64,000 nucleotides of DNA, taken from positions 1-64,000 of the forward strand of contig JAJKFJ010021472.1 of the NCBI GenBank assembly GCA_027382625.1. Direction: 5' to 3'. Positions 46,625 through 60,500 of the stretch are shown one piece after another. Both the position numbers and the translations under genes were made by a program. Origin of the DNA: Tetmemena sp. SeJ-2015. Lineage: Eukaryota > Ciliophora > Spirotrichea > Sporadotrichida > Oxytrichidae. The notes beneath the pieces were generated by a model, which did no database searches, was not told where the DNA came from, and saw nothing but the letters and a program-made list of their open reading frames with translations. Positions within the stretch are counted from its first letter, which is position 1. Each line of letters begins with the position of its first letter.

Positions 46625-49600
46625 ATGACTGATAGGCTTACTAATGGAGGGGTGAGTTCTCATATCTATCAAAGCAATCCTTGCGAGGATACTTTTCTTG
46701 AAGACACAGACCCTAAAATTAAATTAAAACTATTTTTTAAAACAAAGAAGTTTTTGGGTTCAATAAAATTTATTTAATATGAACTTGCACTATAATTTTG
46801 TGAATATCGTTTTTCTGCGATGGATTAAATATTAAATGCTTATCTTTTCGCCTCTAATGTTAAAAAAATTGTTACCATGATATCAGAATTATCTTGATTT
46901 TTAGCTCCCCTTTATTGAAGAAAATTAATGCTGCTAATTCAAAGAGCATCTATTTTAATATAAAATGCATGCACTCTTGAAATATAGGAAAATTATTTAT
47001 AGTATTTCTAATGTAATGTTCTTTAATTCTCAAATAGTCTTTTTAAAAATTGAATTTCAAATTTCCCAATATTTTATTTATTTACTTTACTTTATTTATA
47101 GTATGGAGATTCGTAGTTACTGATTAAATGTGAGACTCACAACTCATAGGCTGTATTCTACTCGAACCAACAGCAGAAGTACAAGTGCTTTAAATGTCTG
47201 CTCGCAGAGTAGGACTTGATCTACATTGATAAAAAATTCAAGAAAGAGATGGAAGAATACGAACGCATCAAGCAAATGGCTGCTGAGGCTATCCAAGCTA
47301 ACTCCTCCAAGATGAATTAAATGAAGAGCTGGAAGAGAACTATCAGAACTATCATTATGGATAGATCACTTTTAAAAAATATGTCAATGACTTTAATATG
47401 GATGTGAGGAGCATGTTCCTAAGATGGGTGGACCAGTATTCCACTTAACTTATACAAGGTTTGAAGGACATTGAAAATTCTAAAGACCTAAAAGAATTCA
47501 TTGGCGAGGATAGAAGACTAAATCTGTAACTCGAAAACCTCAGAGACAAGTAAATTGTTTCGCGCTTCACTTTTAAGCGTTCCTAATTTTTCTATTTTAT
47601 GTGCAGATAATGAAAATCTTCACAATTATCTCGAATTCATAAGCAGAGCAAAAGCCTCTCTTGATTGATCAACATCGCAAGTAAATGATGTCCATAGAGG
47701 CTGAAATTAAAAAGCAGGACTCTTATATCGTCAAGCAAGCAGCTAAAATTAAGGATGCCTAAATCAAGACTGTTGCATTAGACGGTTTGGGAATCAAATT
47801 AGGATAAAAGTATCTCACACACTTTGAAAAGAAGCTCAATCATAGAAGCTAGAATGGACTTGGAGTTAAATTAGGAGCAAATAATGAGAGTATGATGTCT
47901 GGAGCATTGAATCAAACTAACTTCGTCAGCTATGGACATCAAGGAACTGGACCGATTTCTCATCATAAATAAGAAGTAGTCCACAATTAGGCCAGTTAGA
48001 ACTTAGGAGGAGTAGGAGCTCAGTCTGTTAAAAGTGCAGGAGGTATGACCTCTGGAAAGAGCAGCTACGAGCCTTAACCATTAAGGAAAACAGGAACTAC
48101 TAATCCAGCGTAATAGACTAGTCCCCAACAGTAAATTCAAAGAACAGGGACTGTGAAATCGACAGTGACAAACACTTCCTCTCAAGCATAGCAAAGTTTA
48201 AAAGCAGACAATCAGTCATAAGCTAGTTAAAAGACTTAAAATACTCATCAATAATCCCAAAAGCAATAACCTATGGTTTAGACTTCTGCACAAGTGAGAG
48301 GAGCCAATGGATTTGTTTCACCTAGATAGATCAACAATAACAATACTTTAGATCTCGATGTGAGTGAAATCAGACCTGCAACTTCAAATCTTGCTACCCA
48401 AGGAACTGGAGGCGAACCCTCTCTTTCAATTATTCCAGAAATCGCTGAGACAACAAGCAACACTTAGTAAACAATTTAGCAATAGAGGACCACCGTCAAA
48501 TCCTCATCCAATAGGTAATATGAGGAAGAGAAAGTTCAATAAACTTAATAGAAACCTTAGGAAAGACGTGCAACCACTGCTACTACTTCAACTTCGTAAT
48601 AAGAAAGAGATAAATCACATAAATAAAGCATTCATTAAGTGTGTTTAAAGATGTTAGTCAAACTAATTTTGAATAGAGCTCAATCTCATATAGATATCGC
48701 CACAAGAATCAAAACTCGATCTACTTCTTAAAACCTAGATCTAATGAAATATACATGCTTGAGTTCAAATAATAGAGATTTGTAAAAGAGCAAATTAAGA
48801 GTCTCACCCTTATCCCCACAGCCTTTGGTTCTGTGTAGTTTATATAAATTCCTTAGATAGAGATATAAGAACTCTCCTTTTTAATTAAGCTTACAAATGG
48901 AAACATTTATCTTCTAGGAGGATAATCTTAAGACAAGCAAATTTCCAAATGCTGTTGGGAGATAGATCCTAACCTTAATATGATAGAGAAAGCCTCCATG
49001 AAAGTGGGAAGATTCAACTTCGGCATTACTCTCTTGTTTGACAAATTTGTGTTTGCGATAGGAGGAAGTATCGGCAAGGGAAAGGCTACAGATCAAGTTG
49101 AGGTTTATGATTCTTCTATAAACACCTGGTATCCAGTGGGCTCTTTGCAGCTGGAAAGATCTTACACAACAGCTTGCTCTCTCGCTCAGAGGTACATCTA
49201 TGTGAGTATTGTAAATAAAGTAAGGTTATTTTTGTGTTCCCTGGATAGCAGTCTAATTCATGGTCAACTTTGGAATTCCTAGATATTGGCTTGTCTATAG
49301 ATCCAAAGGAGCTTAAGAAAGCAAAGTGGAACCTAGTCAACATCTCAAACCCTGACTTTAACCTAACTTATTCTTATGGCGCTGCTGCGATATCGCCAAC
49401 TGAAATAATTGTTTTCGGAGGTGCTAGGACCAATAGTTTCTTGCTTGACACTAAAGTTATTTAGAACATGCTTAAAGGGAAGAAAGATCTTAAGAAAACA
49501 AACACATAGGAAAGTCAAAGCATTCTCACCACCATGATTTTTATAAATTTAATGTCGTAAGCCCCTCTCTGTATTGAAGGATGGTTTGGATACGAGAGTG

Positions 49601-49743
49601 ACTTCACTTAATTTTTATTCATAGCTAGAATCTATGGAAATTACCTCTATGCGTTGGACGAGCATTCTTGCAATCTCCATGTTTATTCTATAAAGGACAA
49701 GCAATGGAATTTTTCACCTCTTTCAGATCTGGGCATATCGTGA
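46625..49743 (+). CDS. B-box zinc finger and kelch-repeat protein
   Basis: The first in-frame ATG is at 46625-46627 (MTDRLTNGGVSSH), but the frame is open further upstream, so the start is uncertain. A B-box-like finger follows at about 47125-47215 (CETHNSQAVFYSNQ, YKCFKCLL), then a coiled coil (KKEMEEYERIKQMAAEA) and a long Ser/Gln/Asn-rich middle (47900-48600). Six or so kelch blades come last: LTNGNIYLLGG, MKVGRFNFGITLLFDKFVFA with IGGSIGKG, WYPVGSLQLERSYTTAC, and AAAISPTEIIVFGGARTN. TGA is at 49741-49743. A GTAAAT...GTGCAG intron is near 47550-47606 and a GTGAGT...ATAG intron near 49201-49253. A B-box/coiled-coil/kelch layout is common in ciliate TRIM-like proteins; a scaffold or ubiquitin-related role is inferred. 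Coding is thin between 46740 and 47100, where an IES is likely. Confidence 0.75.
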
Positions 49744-50116
49744 GTAGTGACATCATAATATCTAAACAACCATCATATAGTAAAATTATTAACGTATTAT
49801 GCGTATTCAACATTTAAAGCAAATGTTAGCTCCAACTAGGATTTAAATTGCTTTAAAAAACAAAATTCACAGTTAATCATATTTCATGAGACAAAGGGAA
49901 TTTAATGAGATAGTTGTAGCTTTCACTCATTACTTCCTTAATTGTACTTCCTGATTCTTGTTCTGATGTTGGAATTTATATTCGATCCTGTCGCTGGTTA
50001 GAATTATTGAAAATATAATTAAAAATTAAAAGTTTAATATAAAAATTTGATGACTGTTTCTTCATTTATTTAGCCTTGCCTTAGCATCTCATTAAGTTCT
50101 CCAATCCCTCCTAGTA
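49744..50116. other. Convergent AT-rich spacer
   Basis: Spacer between the 3' ends of the kelch gene and the next minus-strand gene. Nothing recognised. Confidence 0.5.
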
Positions 50117-51609
50117 TCACTGATTACTGCTATTAAAGGTGCCTCTCTCTCTTTATTCCAAAAGCTTTTAATTAACTTCATCACTATAATTCTAAGCACT
50201 ATCGTATTCCTTTCCTTAATTCGAAGGAGCGAAATCAGCTAAGTGTTCACTGCTGCTCACATTTTAGCTAATTAAAATTGAATAGAATTTAAAATAAACT
50301 GAATAAATAAAACTTATCTTTATCATAAACCATAAGCTATTACGACTATATAAAATCATTAGGAATAAATAATCTACTGTATAATTTTGAGGGTACATCT
50401 TCAATGGTGGTCTGTTTTATTATTAATTAATATCATCTTAGACTGAAAAGTCTTCTTTAACAGCTTTTGATTTAACAAAAGCACTAGGGTCTTCACTTCT
50501 ATTTAGAACGCTTTTTTAATGTGATTACCTTTCATAATTATGCTTCAGATGTAAATAAACTGCTGGCTATCTGGGATTCTAATCTCACAAAGCATCATTA
50601 TAAAATTAATAAATTTTAATCTAGAGACTTAACTTCCTCTGTTTGATTCTTCGATTTGAGTTTGTCCATTACTTTCCTTCTTCTCAAATTTTAGTTGATG
50701 GCATTTATTTGCTGAAGTTCTGCCCCTGTTTCTTCTAGTACTATGGGTTGAGAATAATATTGATCAAACCCATCGCTATCTTCAATTTAATTATAGCCCT
50801 CGTTCTATATGCTTCTTTAGCTCTAAGAATTCATTTGATCATTTCTCTGCATTGCATCTCTATCATGTCTGAGATACAGGATGGATTAGTTGTTGCTACT
50901 TTTGTTTGTTAGATCTTTGATTTTGGAAGGTGATGGAGAATTTCTCAAGTCTTCTCCTTTTTTGGCACTTTCCTCAAATAGACTGGACTATTCTACAAGC
51001 CCTTTGACTCCTTGAGCTTAATTCCTAGAAAACATCTCTTTTTCCTTTAAAGTTTAATGAGCTATTTGCTACTAGTCCTATTGCACTTTTGTATTCGACT
51101 AGTACTCTAATAAGTTTTTATTAGTTTTTAATGTTTTTAAGGTTTTTTTTTTCGAAAACAATCCGCCCCGGTTAAATTACTTTGCCTTAATTTGGGCTGC
51201 CTACTTCAATATTCCAATTAACTATGTCTTCTGCCATTTGTTGTAGAATGAAATGTATTGGTGAGAAGCTTTCTTGGCTTCAAAGCAGCGCATAAAGTGA
51301 GTGTAATAGAGCTTTGATTTAAACTATTGCTTGAATGTCACTGTAGCATTTTTTTAAATTAAATATAGACGACATTAATGAATAATGATTATTTCTGAGT
51401 CTTTTGAGAATGACTGGATCTAGTTCTTTCAAGTATTCAGTCTTAGAGACAACTCTAGATGGCTTCCTAGGGTGTTGAAAGTTTAGGTTTAGATCCTGTT
51501 TTAAGTTGCTTATCATATTGTCTATGTTGTCCTTTTACACATGGTAGCTACGAGAATCATCTACTTCTTCACTCTTCTAATAATTAATTATATTGAATGA
51601 TAAGCACAT
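50117..51609 (-). CDS. Unidentified Gln/Lys/Ser-rich protein
   Basis: Not recognised. Start ATG is at 51607-51609 (MCLSFNIINYQKSEEVDD) and TGA at 50117-50119. Residues include NLNFQHPRKPSRVV, EYLKELDPVILKRLRNNH, a possible folded segment FMRCFEAKKASHQYISFYNK, then a polar coiled-coil region (AELQQINAINQNLRRRKV) and a Ser/Asn-rich end. Dense TAA/TAG codons are read as Gln throughout. Introns or IESs are likely near 51345, 50590 and 50300-50400. Confidence 0.6.
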
Positions 51610-51713
51610 AGAAACGGTATAGAGTCTAATATAAGTGGTGGTTGAAGAATAAGAATTCAAATTTAAATCTACTATAATTATAATACCTCCATTATCCAAA
51701 TTCACAATCAATA

Positions 51714-52282
51714 ATGGATTCTTCATAACATAGAAAATATCATAAACACATTAATTTCTGCCTTTTTTAAATACATACTGAAAGAGAGAGCAGAAAGAGA
51801 ACTTGCAGTTGCTTAGAAATATTTAGAAGAGCATTTTCCAGAAGACCTTACGGTCTCAGCTAGCTCCAATCCTCTTAGTCAACATTCTCTCAAAATTTAG
51901 AGGATCTGGGAAGCAAGATTAGCTTTAATAACCTAGGAAAGGCTTTCAATAAAGCCAGTTAGGGAGGTAAGTTATAATTCTATGGGTTTTTATTTTGTTT
52001 GACTGCTTCATTTTAAGCCTAAAATATTGAATAGGCGATACAGCTGGCCAAAACACAAACGCGAATGATGTGACTTCCAACAACTTCTTTGGAAATGGAG
52101 GAGTGAATGGCCTAATAATGGATCTAGAGAAACATCAACCAAACCCAAGTGTCGTCATGATCAAGCCCACCTCAAACATATAGAATCAAGCTGATAGCTA
52201 GAATTTTGATCCAGACTACTAATTCAATCTGTTCTTTTTATACAAATATTAAATTGATAATTAGGCATATTCAAAGATATGA
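51714..52282 (+). CDS. Unidentified small protein
   Basis: ATG at 51714-51716, TGA at 52280-52282. An open frame with an intron GTAAGT...AATAG at about 51969-52033. A helical part (ERELAVAQKYLEEHFPEDL in one frame, NLEDLGSKISFNNLGKAF in the other, with a change near 51897) leads to an Asn/Gly-rich end (GQNTNANDVTSNNFFG). No family recognised. It overlaps the 5' flank of the divergent neighbour by little or nothing. Confidence 0.5.
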
Positions 52283-52689
52283 CTACATGAATAAAAAGTT
52301 TGCTCTCAATAAAGAGAATCTCAAAAATATAAGTCAGATTTTATTATTATTATTATCTTTGAGAAAATAAAGTTTAATAACAGTTTAAACAGCTCTTAAT
52401 AAATGATAAGTTGATATGTTATGTTCAAAAAATAATTTAAAAATTTATTTTCATAATAAATTTCATAATTTAATTATTAAATAGATAATAAAATAAAGTA
52501 TCCATATCCTTGAACTAATCTTATTAATTTTCTATTCAACATTTCAAATGAAATTCCCCAATAAAAATTGCAGATAGTTCCACAACTTCATTCTTAAAAC
52601 TCTTCTTGAAGGAGATGAATTAATTAATATTTTTTTATTTTATCAGAGATGAAATAGCATATTGCGAAAGCTTAAAAAGCAGCAACATT
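52283..52689. other. AT-rich spacer
   Basis: Between two plus-strand genes. No gene or repeat that I can support. Confidence 0.5.
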
Positions 52690-54560
52690 ATGTTTGCTTA
52701 ATTGAATAGTACTTATAATTTGCCTATGTTCTTGGTGAAATACTTTAAATTTGAGTGCCAAATATGCTACAGACTCTGCTCTCACGCACTGCTAGTAGAC
52801 TGTTGCAAGACTGCGGTGTGTCTAGATTGCAGTCTTGAGGTATCTGATGAATATGAATTACTTGACATCAGAGTGCCTGAATGTCTTTTCTGCAAAAAAG
52901 AAATTATCAACAACTACTAAACATAGCCCATCTCATATATAAGTTATACAATAACTTACATTTGTGTTTAAGGTTTATGTGTTCAGAGATCCCTATAAGA
53001 ATGAAAAGAAATTAATCATTAAGAAAACCACACAGAGTCTTAAATTAAGGATGGAGTAAGAAATGACTGCTTAAAAGCAGTAAAAGCAGTTAGAAGAGCA
53101 ACAGCAGTTGTAGTTTCAGATGCAGTAGAAATAGAATTTGCATCAGTATGAAAGCTTGAACTAGATGGGCAGTTAGCGCTTTGACGATACTAACATCACA
53201 GTCATTTAAGAGGAGCAGTATTCTCCAGATGTGCATGGGGAGAATCCATTTTCTGCAGTCAAGCCTACCAAACTGGAATTCATTCAGAGGACGATAAGGA
53301 AGCAGCATTAAGATTTCTTAAGGGAGTCTATTCTCGAGGGAAAGAGCACACACAGAAAGGTCAAGAAGCATCTTGAATTAGAGGAGGAGTCTTCTGCCTT
53401 TTCTTCGAGCAAAGGAGGCGATGGTCTCAGATATTTAGCATTTTCATATTTGATTAATGATGAATGAATGATTTCAGAATTAAAGACAAGATAAGCCAAA
53501 TGTTTGATGACATGCTAAAGAGCAGCTGCAGGACAAAGCAAGACAAAGATCTTAGCATAATAGACTCACCAGACATAACAATCGGCTCAAGCAGAGGTGA
53601 AATTAGAAATCCAGGTAGCGGAGAAAGCGTTACCTTGAGAATGGGCCCTGGTTACTCTACCTAGATAAACATCTCCCAATTCAATCAGAATGCTTCTGGC
53701 ATCAACCATTTTCTCTAAAATTCTAGCTCCAAAAACAAGGGAAGTAGTGAGGAGCAAGATGAAGGTGAAAGAGAGGGCAGAAGTGAGTTACTTGATACTA
53801 TGTGCCCCACTTAGATTAATCTAGACAACAAGATGTTCTACAATAAAATGAATAGTAATAACAATTCCAAGTACATCAATAGTGAGATGGACTTGAGTCT
53901 TAAGATATTCCCAGCAGATGAAGAGAGCAAACCTCAGTTCCCAAATAAAAAACCGATTTTAGGAAAGAAGAGAGCTACTCATGGGAGAACAAAGTCTGGC
54001 CTTCAGTATAATAATCTTCACAAAGAAAACTCTTAAAGAGGTAAAATGATTAAAATTTAGCTTAATTAATTACTCTTAAGAATCTTCAAGCCCCCGCTCG
54101 GCTTGCAATTAAGAATATGATGTGCTGAGTGAAAAGAGCTCATCATCTCGTTCTTTGAAGAAGCAGCCACTTGGAAATTTGCTATCTAACCAATTTATGG
54201 ACCCTAGTCACTGCCCTGCTTCAAAGAGAATGAGAAAACGAAAAGACAACAGCTAGAACAGTTAAATCCTCCTATTTTCAAAGGCAAATTTATTTAATTA
54301 TGTTTGAAAAATAGTGTTCTTAAATCAAGAAGGGGAGAATGAGGACAAAGAGAACGAAAATGTTTTTAACATTTCAAGCAACTAGATTTTTTTACTCTAG
54401 CTCAATCTTAATTTTAGATCGGCCAAGATAGTTTGTCTTTCTAAAGTAATGGGTAAAAGAGAAATGGGCAAGTCTCAATAGATCAATAGCACAATAATCT
54501 TAATATCCAGCTTGCTAAGAGAGCAAGAAAGCTTTGAGAATTGGTTACAAAACCCCCTTA
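52690..54560 (+). CDS. RING/U-box-like zinc finger protein with Gln-rich region
   Basis: ATG at 52690-52692. A Cys-rich module near residues 18-70 (FECQICYRLCSHALLVDCCK, AVCLDCSLEV, PECLFCKKE) has the spacing of a RING or Mpe1/RBBP6-type finger, suggesting a ubiquitin-ligase or RNA 3'-end role, not proven. After an intron (about 52920-53000) follow a Gln-rich coiled coil (KQQKQLEEQQQLQFQMQQK), polar linkers and a basic patch (KRMRKRKDN). Introns at about 54041-54083 and 54265-54319 keep phase. The second leads to EGENEDKENENVFNISS and FRSAKIVCLSKVMGKREM. The 3' end is not fixed, and the following coding block may belong to the same gene. Confidence 0.6.
53462..53472 (+). other. 11-bp IES or tandem repeat unit with pointer AATGAT
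   Basis: Copies at 53456-53461 and 53467-53472. Removal joins AFSYLIND to FRIKDKISQMFDDM and fixes the frame. It could also be a simple tandem duplication. Confidence 0.6.
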
Positions 54561-54689
54561 ATCATCTATATTGTTGGTTTTAATTTATAGTACCTCCCGA
54601 CATAATTATTGATAGCCAATTTATACATATCATTGCATTTAAATTAAAAGAGAATAATTTGAAAATAATCTTTTTTTTTAAAAATGGCA

Positions 54690-56296
54690 GATATCCTTTC
54701 AACCTAAAGAACGGATTTATGTTCAGAGGAAAGCTCTTCCTAATTCAATTATCTTACTCTCAACTCTTTCTACTACTTTAGTTGAAAATGAAGATGAAGA
54801 AAAGTTTGATAGTTTCCGTAAACTTGCCTCCGAAGAAATCTTGAAAGAAATAGGGGTGGACATTTAAAAATTCTTGTCACCGCAAACAAGCGCACAATTC
54901 AAACATTATCAAGAAAGTTTCGAAACTCCCTCTCCACTGATCACATCTTCCACATACACTTCATGAGCAAGGATTTCTACCCAGCCTTGATCAACTAGAT
55001 CAGCATCTATCCTCCAGTTAAATTTTGATTTAATTTTGAAATTTCCAGCAAGTAGAAGAATTAGGAAAGCCATCCTCTCAGAGCGAGCAATTAGTTACCT
55101 AGCCTAAAAGATCTATCGAAGTGCTTGACTTAGCCAAATTTTTCAGATGGCAAACCCTAACCTCCAAAGATTCTACAGATGAAGTTCAACCAGCAAAGGT
55201 TCTCAAAGCCAATGCCAACTGATGAGGAATTGGAACAGTTCTAAGAAAACCATAAAATAAGAATGCAGAAGATTGAACAGAGATTTGCATCTGCCTCCAA
55301 TCATGCTTAATAACAAAATGATGGTCATTCTCTGCCCAATAAAGATGGGATTCTTAAGAACCAGTTAGAGGTGATCTCTGATTAAGTTTAAAAATTAATG
55401 GAGGACTAAGAGTCTGAAGGAGAGACTAATCCCTAAATAGGAAATCAAAATGCCCAAAATAAACAATTCTTAAAAGGCAAAATGTTTGAAGAATCGAAGC
55501 AAAATAGGTAAAAGTCTACCCTTTAAAGCAATTCCAGCACATAATAAGATGACTTGCTTGTTTAAGATCTTAGTGATGAAGAGGAGCGCTCTCTAATAAA
55601 AAACAAATCGGATTATCAGCCCACTCTAAAAATTGTAAAGAAGAGTAAAGAACAACAAGAGCTTGAAAACCAACTGAAATGTATGAAAGCATTGATAGAT
55701 TTAGATGTAAACAAACAGCATATTCAATTATAAATTAGCCTTTTAAATTCGAGCAACTCATAAGTGGAGGCTAAATTACATAGATGCAAGTATCTAATGA
55801 TGAAGATTTTGGGAACATAGAGAGTATTCTTGATTTGGAGGAAACCAAATCTTATCAGAAACAGGATCTAATTGGTATATTCTCTTCCACCATTCAAATT
55901 CAAGATATCATTTTTTGTGAAGATTCATTTATTTCATATAAGATGAGGAAAAATCAGATAAATCTCATTTGTACACCACTCACTTGGGATGGTAAAGCTC
56001 TCAGATTGCCAGGCTCAATAAAACATTAAGAAATAGAGACTTCACTAAAACCCTTTCTTAATGATCCATTGATGATACCTAACAGTATTCAATAAGAGGC
56101 CAGCTAATAGGAGTGCACAGATTTCAAATACAATGAGCATGGTATCTACAGCGACCATAGTGAAGACGAGGAAGCTGAGGTTTACTAGTTTTAGTAGGAG
56201 TCAAACACTGAAAATGGAGGAGAGGAAGACGAAGTTGTAGAATTTCAGAAGTCCAAAAAATCTCATCCTACTGTTAAGAATGGAGGCTGGTTTTGA
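54690..56296 (+). CDS. Unidentified acidic, Gln-rich protein
   Basis: Not recognised. Coding begins near 54690 (QISFQPKERIYVQRKALP) without a clear ATG, so it may continue the RING-like gene upstream. Later blocks: EEILKEIGVDIQKFLSP, TDEELEQFQENHKIRMQKI, a long run dense in TAA/TAG codons (55220-55780), DFGNIESILDLEETKS, and an acidic end GIYSDHSEDEEAEVYQF. TGA is at 56294-56296. A GT-AG intron near 55016-55051 and frame changes near 55220 and 55780 are apparent. Confidence 0.55.
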
Positions 56297-56371
56297 AATA
56301 TAGACAATTTATTTCTTAAGAAGTAATTATTTCATAACCTAATTTACAAGCCATATTGTTTATTTAACTAA

Positions 56372-57241
56372 TCAAGTCACAATTTCAACAGAGTCAGTCA
56401 TTGATAAAACTTGAATTCTTCTCCTCCGATTTGTTTGTGAGAAGGGCTGATATACTTAAATTAAAAATAAAATACAAAATGAGAAAAAAATATCAGTGGA
56501 TAAGTCTGCAGCAGGCTCTCTCTTTTAAATAGATTTCTCTATGCTTTGACCTTTAACCCAACTGTTTCCTTCTCTCTTAGTGCAAATCATGCATCCAAAG
56601 CAAGGAAGACTGTTCTAGTTTTATTGCTTTTAATATACACCCATGAAACTTGTTTAATACTCGAGCCTTCCTTCATTCATGTCGTCATTTAATCTAAAAT
56701 TGTTGAGTTAAGAAATAATTTGATTATAAATTGACTGCTGCTACTTAAAATTTACTTACTTCTCTCTAACTCCGTATTGCCAAAGCATGTAAAACTCATC
56801 CATAGAGAGTCTGAACTTTTAAGGCTGGTCTAATTTCGCCTCTATCATCACTTCTATGTAATCATAGACCTAGTCCATATTTTAGTCCAGCTTTCTTTCT
56901 TTTCGGAAATGCTTCATCACATAGTTAATAATTTATAATTTCTAAAAAGAATTTCGTATTTAGCAATTAATTGAAGTTAAGTTTTTCATTAAACTCGATC
57001 ATGTTAATCTCCTTATCTAATTCCAGATTAATACTTATCTTAAGCTATTGATTTCTGATTCAGAATAGAAAAGAGGAAAACACTTTTCACTAATTCATCC
57101 CTCCTACTTACTCTGTAACTTTAGAGCACAATAGATATCCTTGACAACTCTATTCTAAGTATCTGTGAATTCACTCACACTATACTTTTCATCTTTTAAT
57201 CTAGGACCTTAGAAAATTCCACACCCTGCTCTGTTCCCCAT
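56372..57241 (-). CDS. Small protein with N-terminal myristoylation/palmitoylation motif
   Basis: ATG at 57239-57241 gives MGNRAGCGIFQGPR, typical for N-myristoylation at Gly2 with a nearby Cys. Then VKDIYCALKLQ, KEINMIEFNEKLNF, and HFRKERKLDQNMDQVYDYIE with FRLSMDEFYMLWQYGVRE. The last two have the feel of degenerate EF-hand helices but lack clear calcium loops. TGA is at 56372-56374. A clear GTAAGT...TTTTAG intron is at about 56697-56762; others are likely near 57050-57120 and 56940-56990. Membrane association is inferred from the N-terminus only. Confidence 0.6.
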
Positions 57242-57524
57242 TTAAACTTATCCCTTTTTAATTTGTTTCAAGTTAATTTATCTTCAATTATCTAAAAAAA
57301 ATATGCTTTAGAATAAGTCATTCAGTAAAAAATAACTCTTACTTAAATAGGTTATAAACGATCTATTATAGTAAAAATCTGAATTGATACAAACCAGAAT
57401 AGGATTTACATGTTCATATAAACTTATTTGAGAGGAGGTGGGATTAAGGGAATAAGGGCGATGGTATAAATATTAAATTATTATGTTTAGCTAATAAGCA
57501 AGCAATAATACGCTCAATCAAACT

Positions 57525-60500
57525 ATGCAGGCTATCGGGCCGCAAACCTCAAATCCCTCAAAACCTTTCGCACAGCCCAATTCCTCCATAAGATTTAACC
57601 AGCAGGCTTACAAAAAATCTAAAACTAAAATTCAATCATGATTGTAATCATCTTTAGTAGCAATCTATTCTTATTAAACTAATGGTGGATTCGAAGCCCA
57701 ATAGCTTCTTAATCAGAATCAACTATTGGCACAGCCTACTGCACAAAGCGTCTCTCTTCAGAATCACTTTTTACAGTCAAATCAGTTTTCTGCCTCTCAG
57801 CATTAAAATGTGATGAATCATCCATCTATAATCTTAATTATTTATCAGCCATAGGAATTTCTCCTCAGTCAAGTTTATTAAAAGCAAACTTAAGTTGATC
57901 ATCTAAATTTTTTATTATATGCACAAATAATGAAATGACCCTTCTTTTATGCCAAATCAATCCTAAAATAGCTTCCCGACATCAATCTTATAATTCTTTA
58001 TAAATATAATTTATCAATATTTTCACTATAAGCATTAAAAAGCTAATTTATTTAAATGGCTGTTCCGAAGTCAAGCGGTGTGAATCGGAAACTGTTTGTG
58101 AAGTAAGTAAAGATGATTTTAGTTTCACTAATAATTGACTTCGAATTGCTTTTTTCCCACTATATCTTTGCTCTTTCGAGTGATCTTCATCAGCTAGTTT
58201 CTTCATCATCATTTATAAAATTTGAGAAATTACTTTAACTAAATCCATATATGGAAATTGAATTTCTTTGAGTTTGCTGAAATCATATTCTTAAATGCGC
58301 AAAAAATATAGTACTCACAATTTTTATAATAGAGGAGTGTCTCCGATACTTGGACCCACTAACGACCCAATGAGAGTGAGCCTTTAAGCTTTGAATGGCG
58401 GAGGATACTCCGCCTAAAAAAGCATGCCACAAGAAATCCAGTTGCAAAATTCACAGCTCGGCCATCCTTTTCATCCAACCTCTCATAACTTGCAAAAGCA
58501 GCTTCTCCTAACAATAGCTCTCAATTAAAATCATGTTGAGATGAAGGGTGTTATTTTTTAAGTTTTAAATTACCTACTCATCTGAATGGAGCAGACCAGT
58601 TAGCCTCAATGTCACTTGTATTTAATTTACTTTGCTTTAAATATTTAAATGTCTTCGTTCGGCTAAATGCAATAAGCAATTCCCCTATTAAAAAAAGTCA
58701 ACTTTACCATGATTCTCTCTATGCCCGGCAACTTGAGTAGTTAGAGTATTAGAACCGGATCAGTGGTGGTATTATGGGAAACCCACTTTCAGCTGATTAA
58801 CACTAAATTTATCAATCCTAAGGAATCCAAAACCATGCGCAACTTTCAGGATACTCTCAAAATGCACTTTCCTCACAAAGAATGCATCCTAATAGTTAAG
58901 CGCCAACTCAAATTCAAAGCAGTAAGATGATGACGCCCTCTGCAAACTAGATGAAGCGCGTATTTATCTCCTTATCATAATACATTTCTTGATGATGAAT
59001 CTTGGAAGTCCTTATTAGATCTAGGGAAACTATTTTAACTCGAGCGGATATAATAATAGTCACATCTCACACCAATAGTAATAGCACCTTCATACCTCCC
59101 TCACAACTTAAAATTTAGCAAATTCCAATCCGGCACAGCTACAACACTCTGCTTTACTCAGCCAGAGAGCGCCATATTCAGGTAAATTAGAATGCTGTTA
59201 AAAGCCTAACAAACGCTAATTAATTAGAGAGCTAAGAAATTCTGCAACCAGCTTCTTTCAGCATGCTGCAATAGAATTTAGTATCTCAATTAGATGGTGT
59301 TTCAGCTATTAATAATGGATAGCTAATAGGGGTACCTCAATCAGCCATATCTTTTGATAATTAAGGGTAATTTTTTACTTCTATTAGCTGAAAATTATCT
59401 TAAAAATAGTGAAAACTTTTACTTACATTATATATTTTTATTTAAGAGTTTTATCTTATCAAACATAATTATCTTTTAAGTAATAAAAATCAATTAAAGA
59501 ATTTTAAGAATTCAGGTATCTGTTAGCTTCTATTGAAATATTGACGATTTTTTTTGTCTTAAAATTTCTATCAATTTTCCATTCTTATGATAATAAAAAT
59601 CTCATATTTATTACCTTCGCTGTAGAATAATAGTTCTTAAATTGAATACTTGATCTCTCCATATACATATTTGAATCAATGGACCGAGAGGGAGCGAGCC
59701 TTAAACTGCTAGAAGAAACCCTGCTCATAGTTTGGTGAATAGCCAAGAGTAATAGAATACTTTCGAGGTTTATTTGAGTAACATCGACAGGGCGACATCT
59801 ATTCTCATTTCAAATGAGATACACGCCAACTGCTCAGTCAAAGAACTCAGCTTCCAATACATTGACAAGGAGTAAGTCCAGCAAAGATATTATGATAATT
59901 CGGAGGGAGGTAGAAGGGGGTGTTTATATTTTTCACTTTAATTATCATAAATAGCAAAAATATTTACTCGCATTTTAGGATCTTCCTGCTGAGGTTTAAC
60001 GATGACGAGTCAGCTTAATGGGTTTTAAAAAAATATGACGGGCTCTAAGTCAATGATAAGAAAATTAAAGCCATTTTCGATGTCAAAACCCGCCAAAGAC
60101 TACAAAATATAAATGGTTTTTGAACTTTTAAGCATATATCAAGACCGCAAAGATATTAGTACTACTCATCACTCAAGCCAATCAAAGAGTCTCAGGCAGA
60201 TGGGGATGACGACCAAGGCTCAGACACCTCCAACTCACTTTGAGATGATACAAAATAATTTCTAGAGTTACTTAAAAATTTAGTATATGTTTCGATACAA
60301 AAGTTTTCTCAGATAGAGCGTAATCGAATGCCAAAAATTCGAATGGATCCGATAATAGCTCGTCACTGATCAATCCTTTTAATTTGATGTCTTTTTAGTA
60401 ACTGATGAGGTCTCATACTTTGCAAGAATAAAAAGTGTCGACGATAAATTATCAAGATCAGACAGGCGTGAGTGAGTCTGAGCCTACCCCTTCAACTCGC

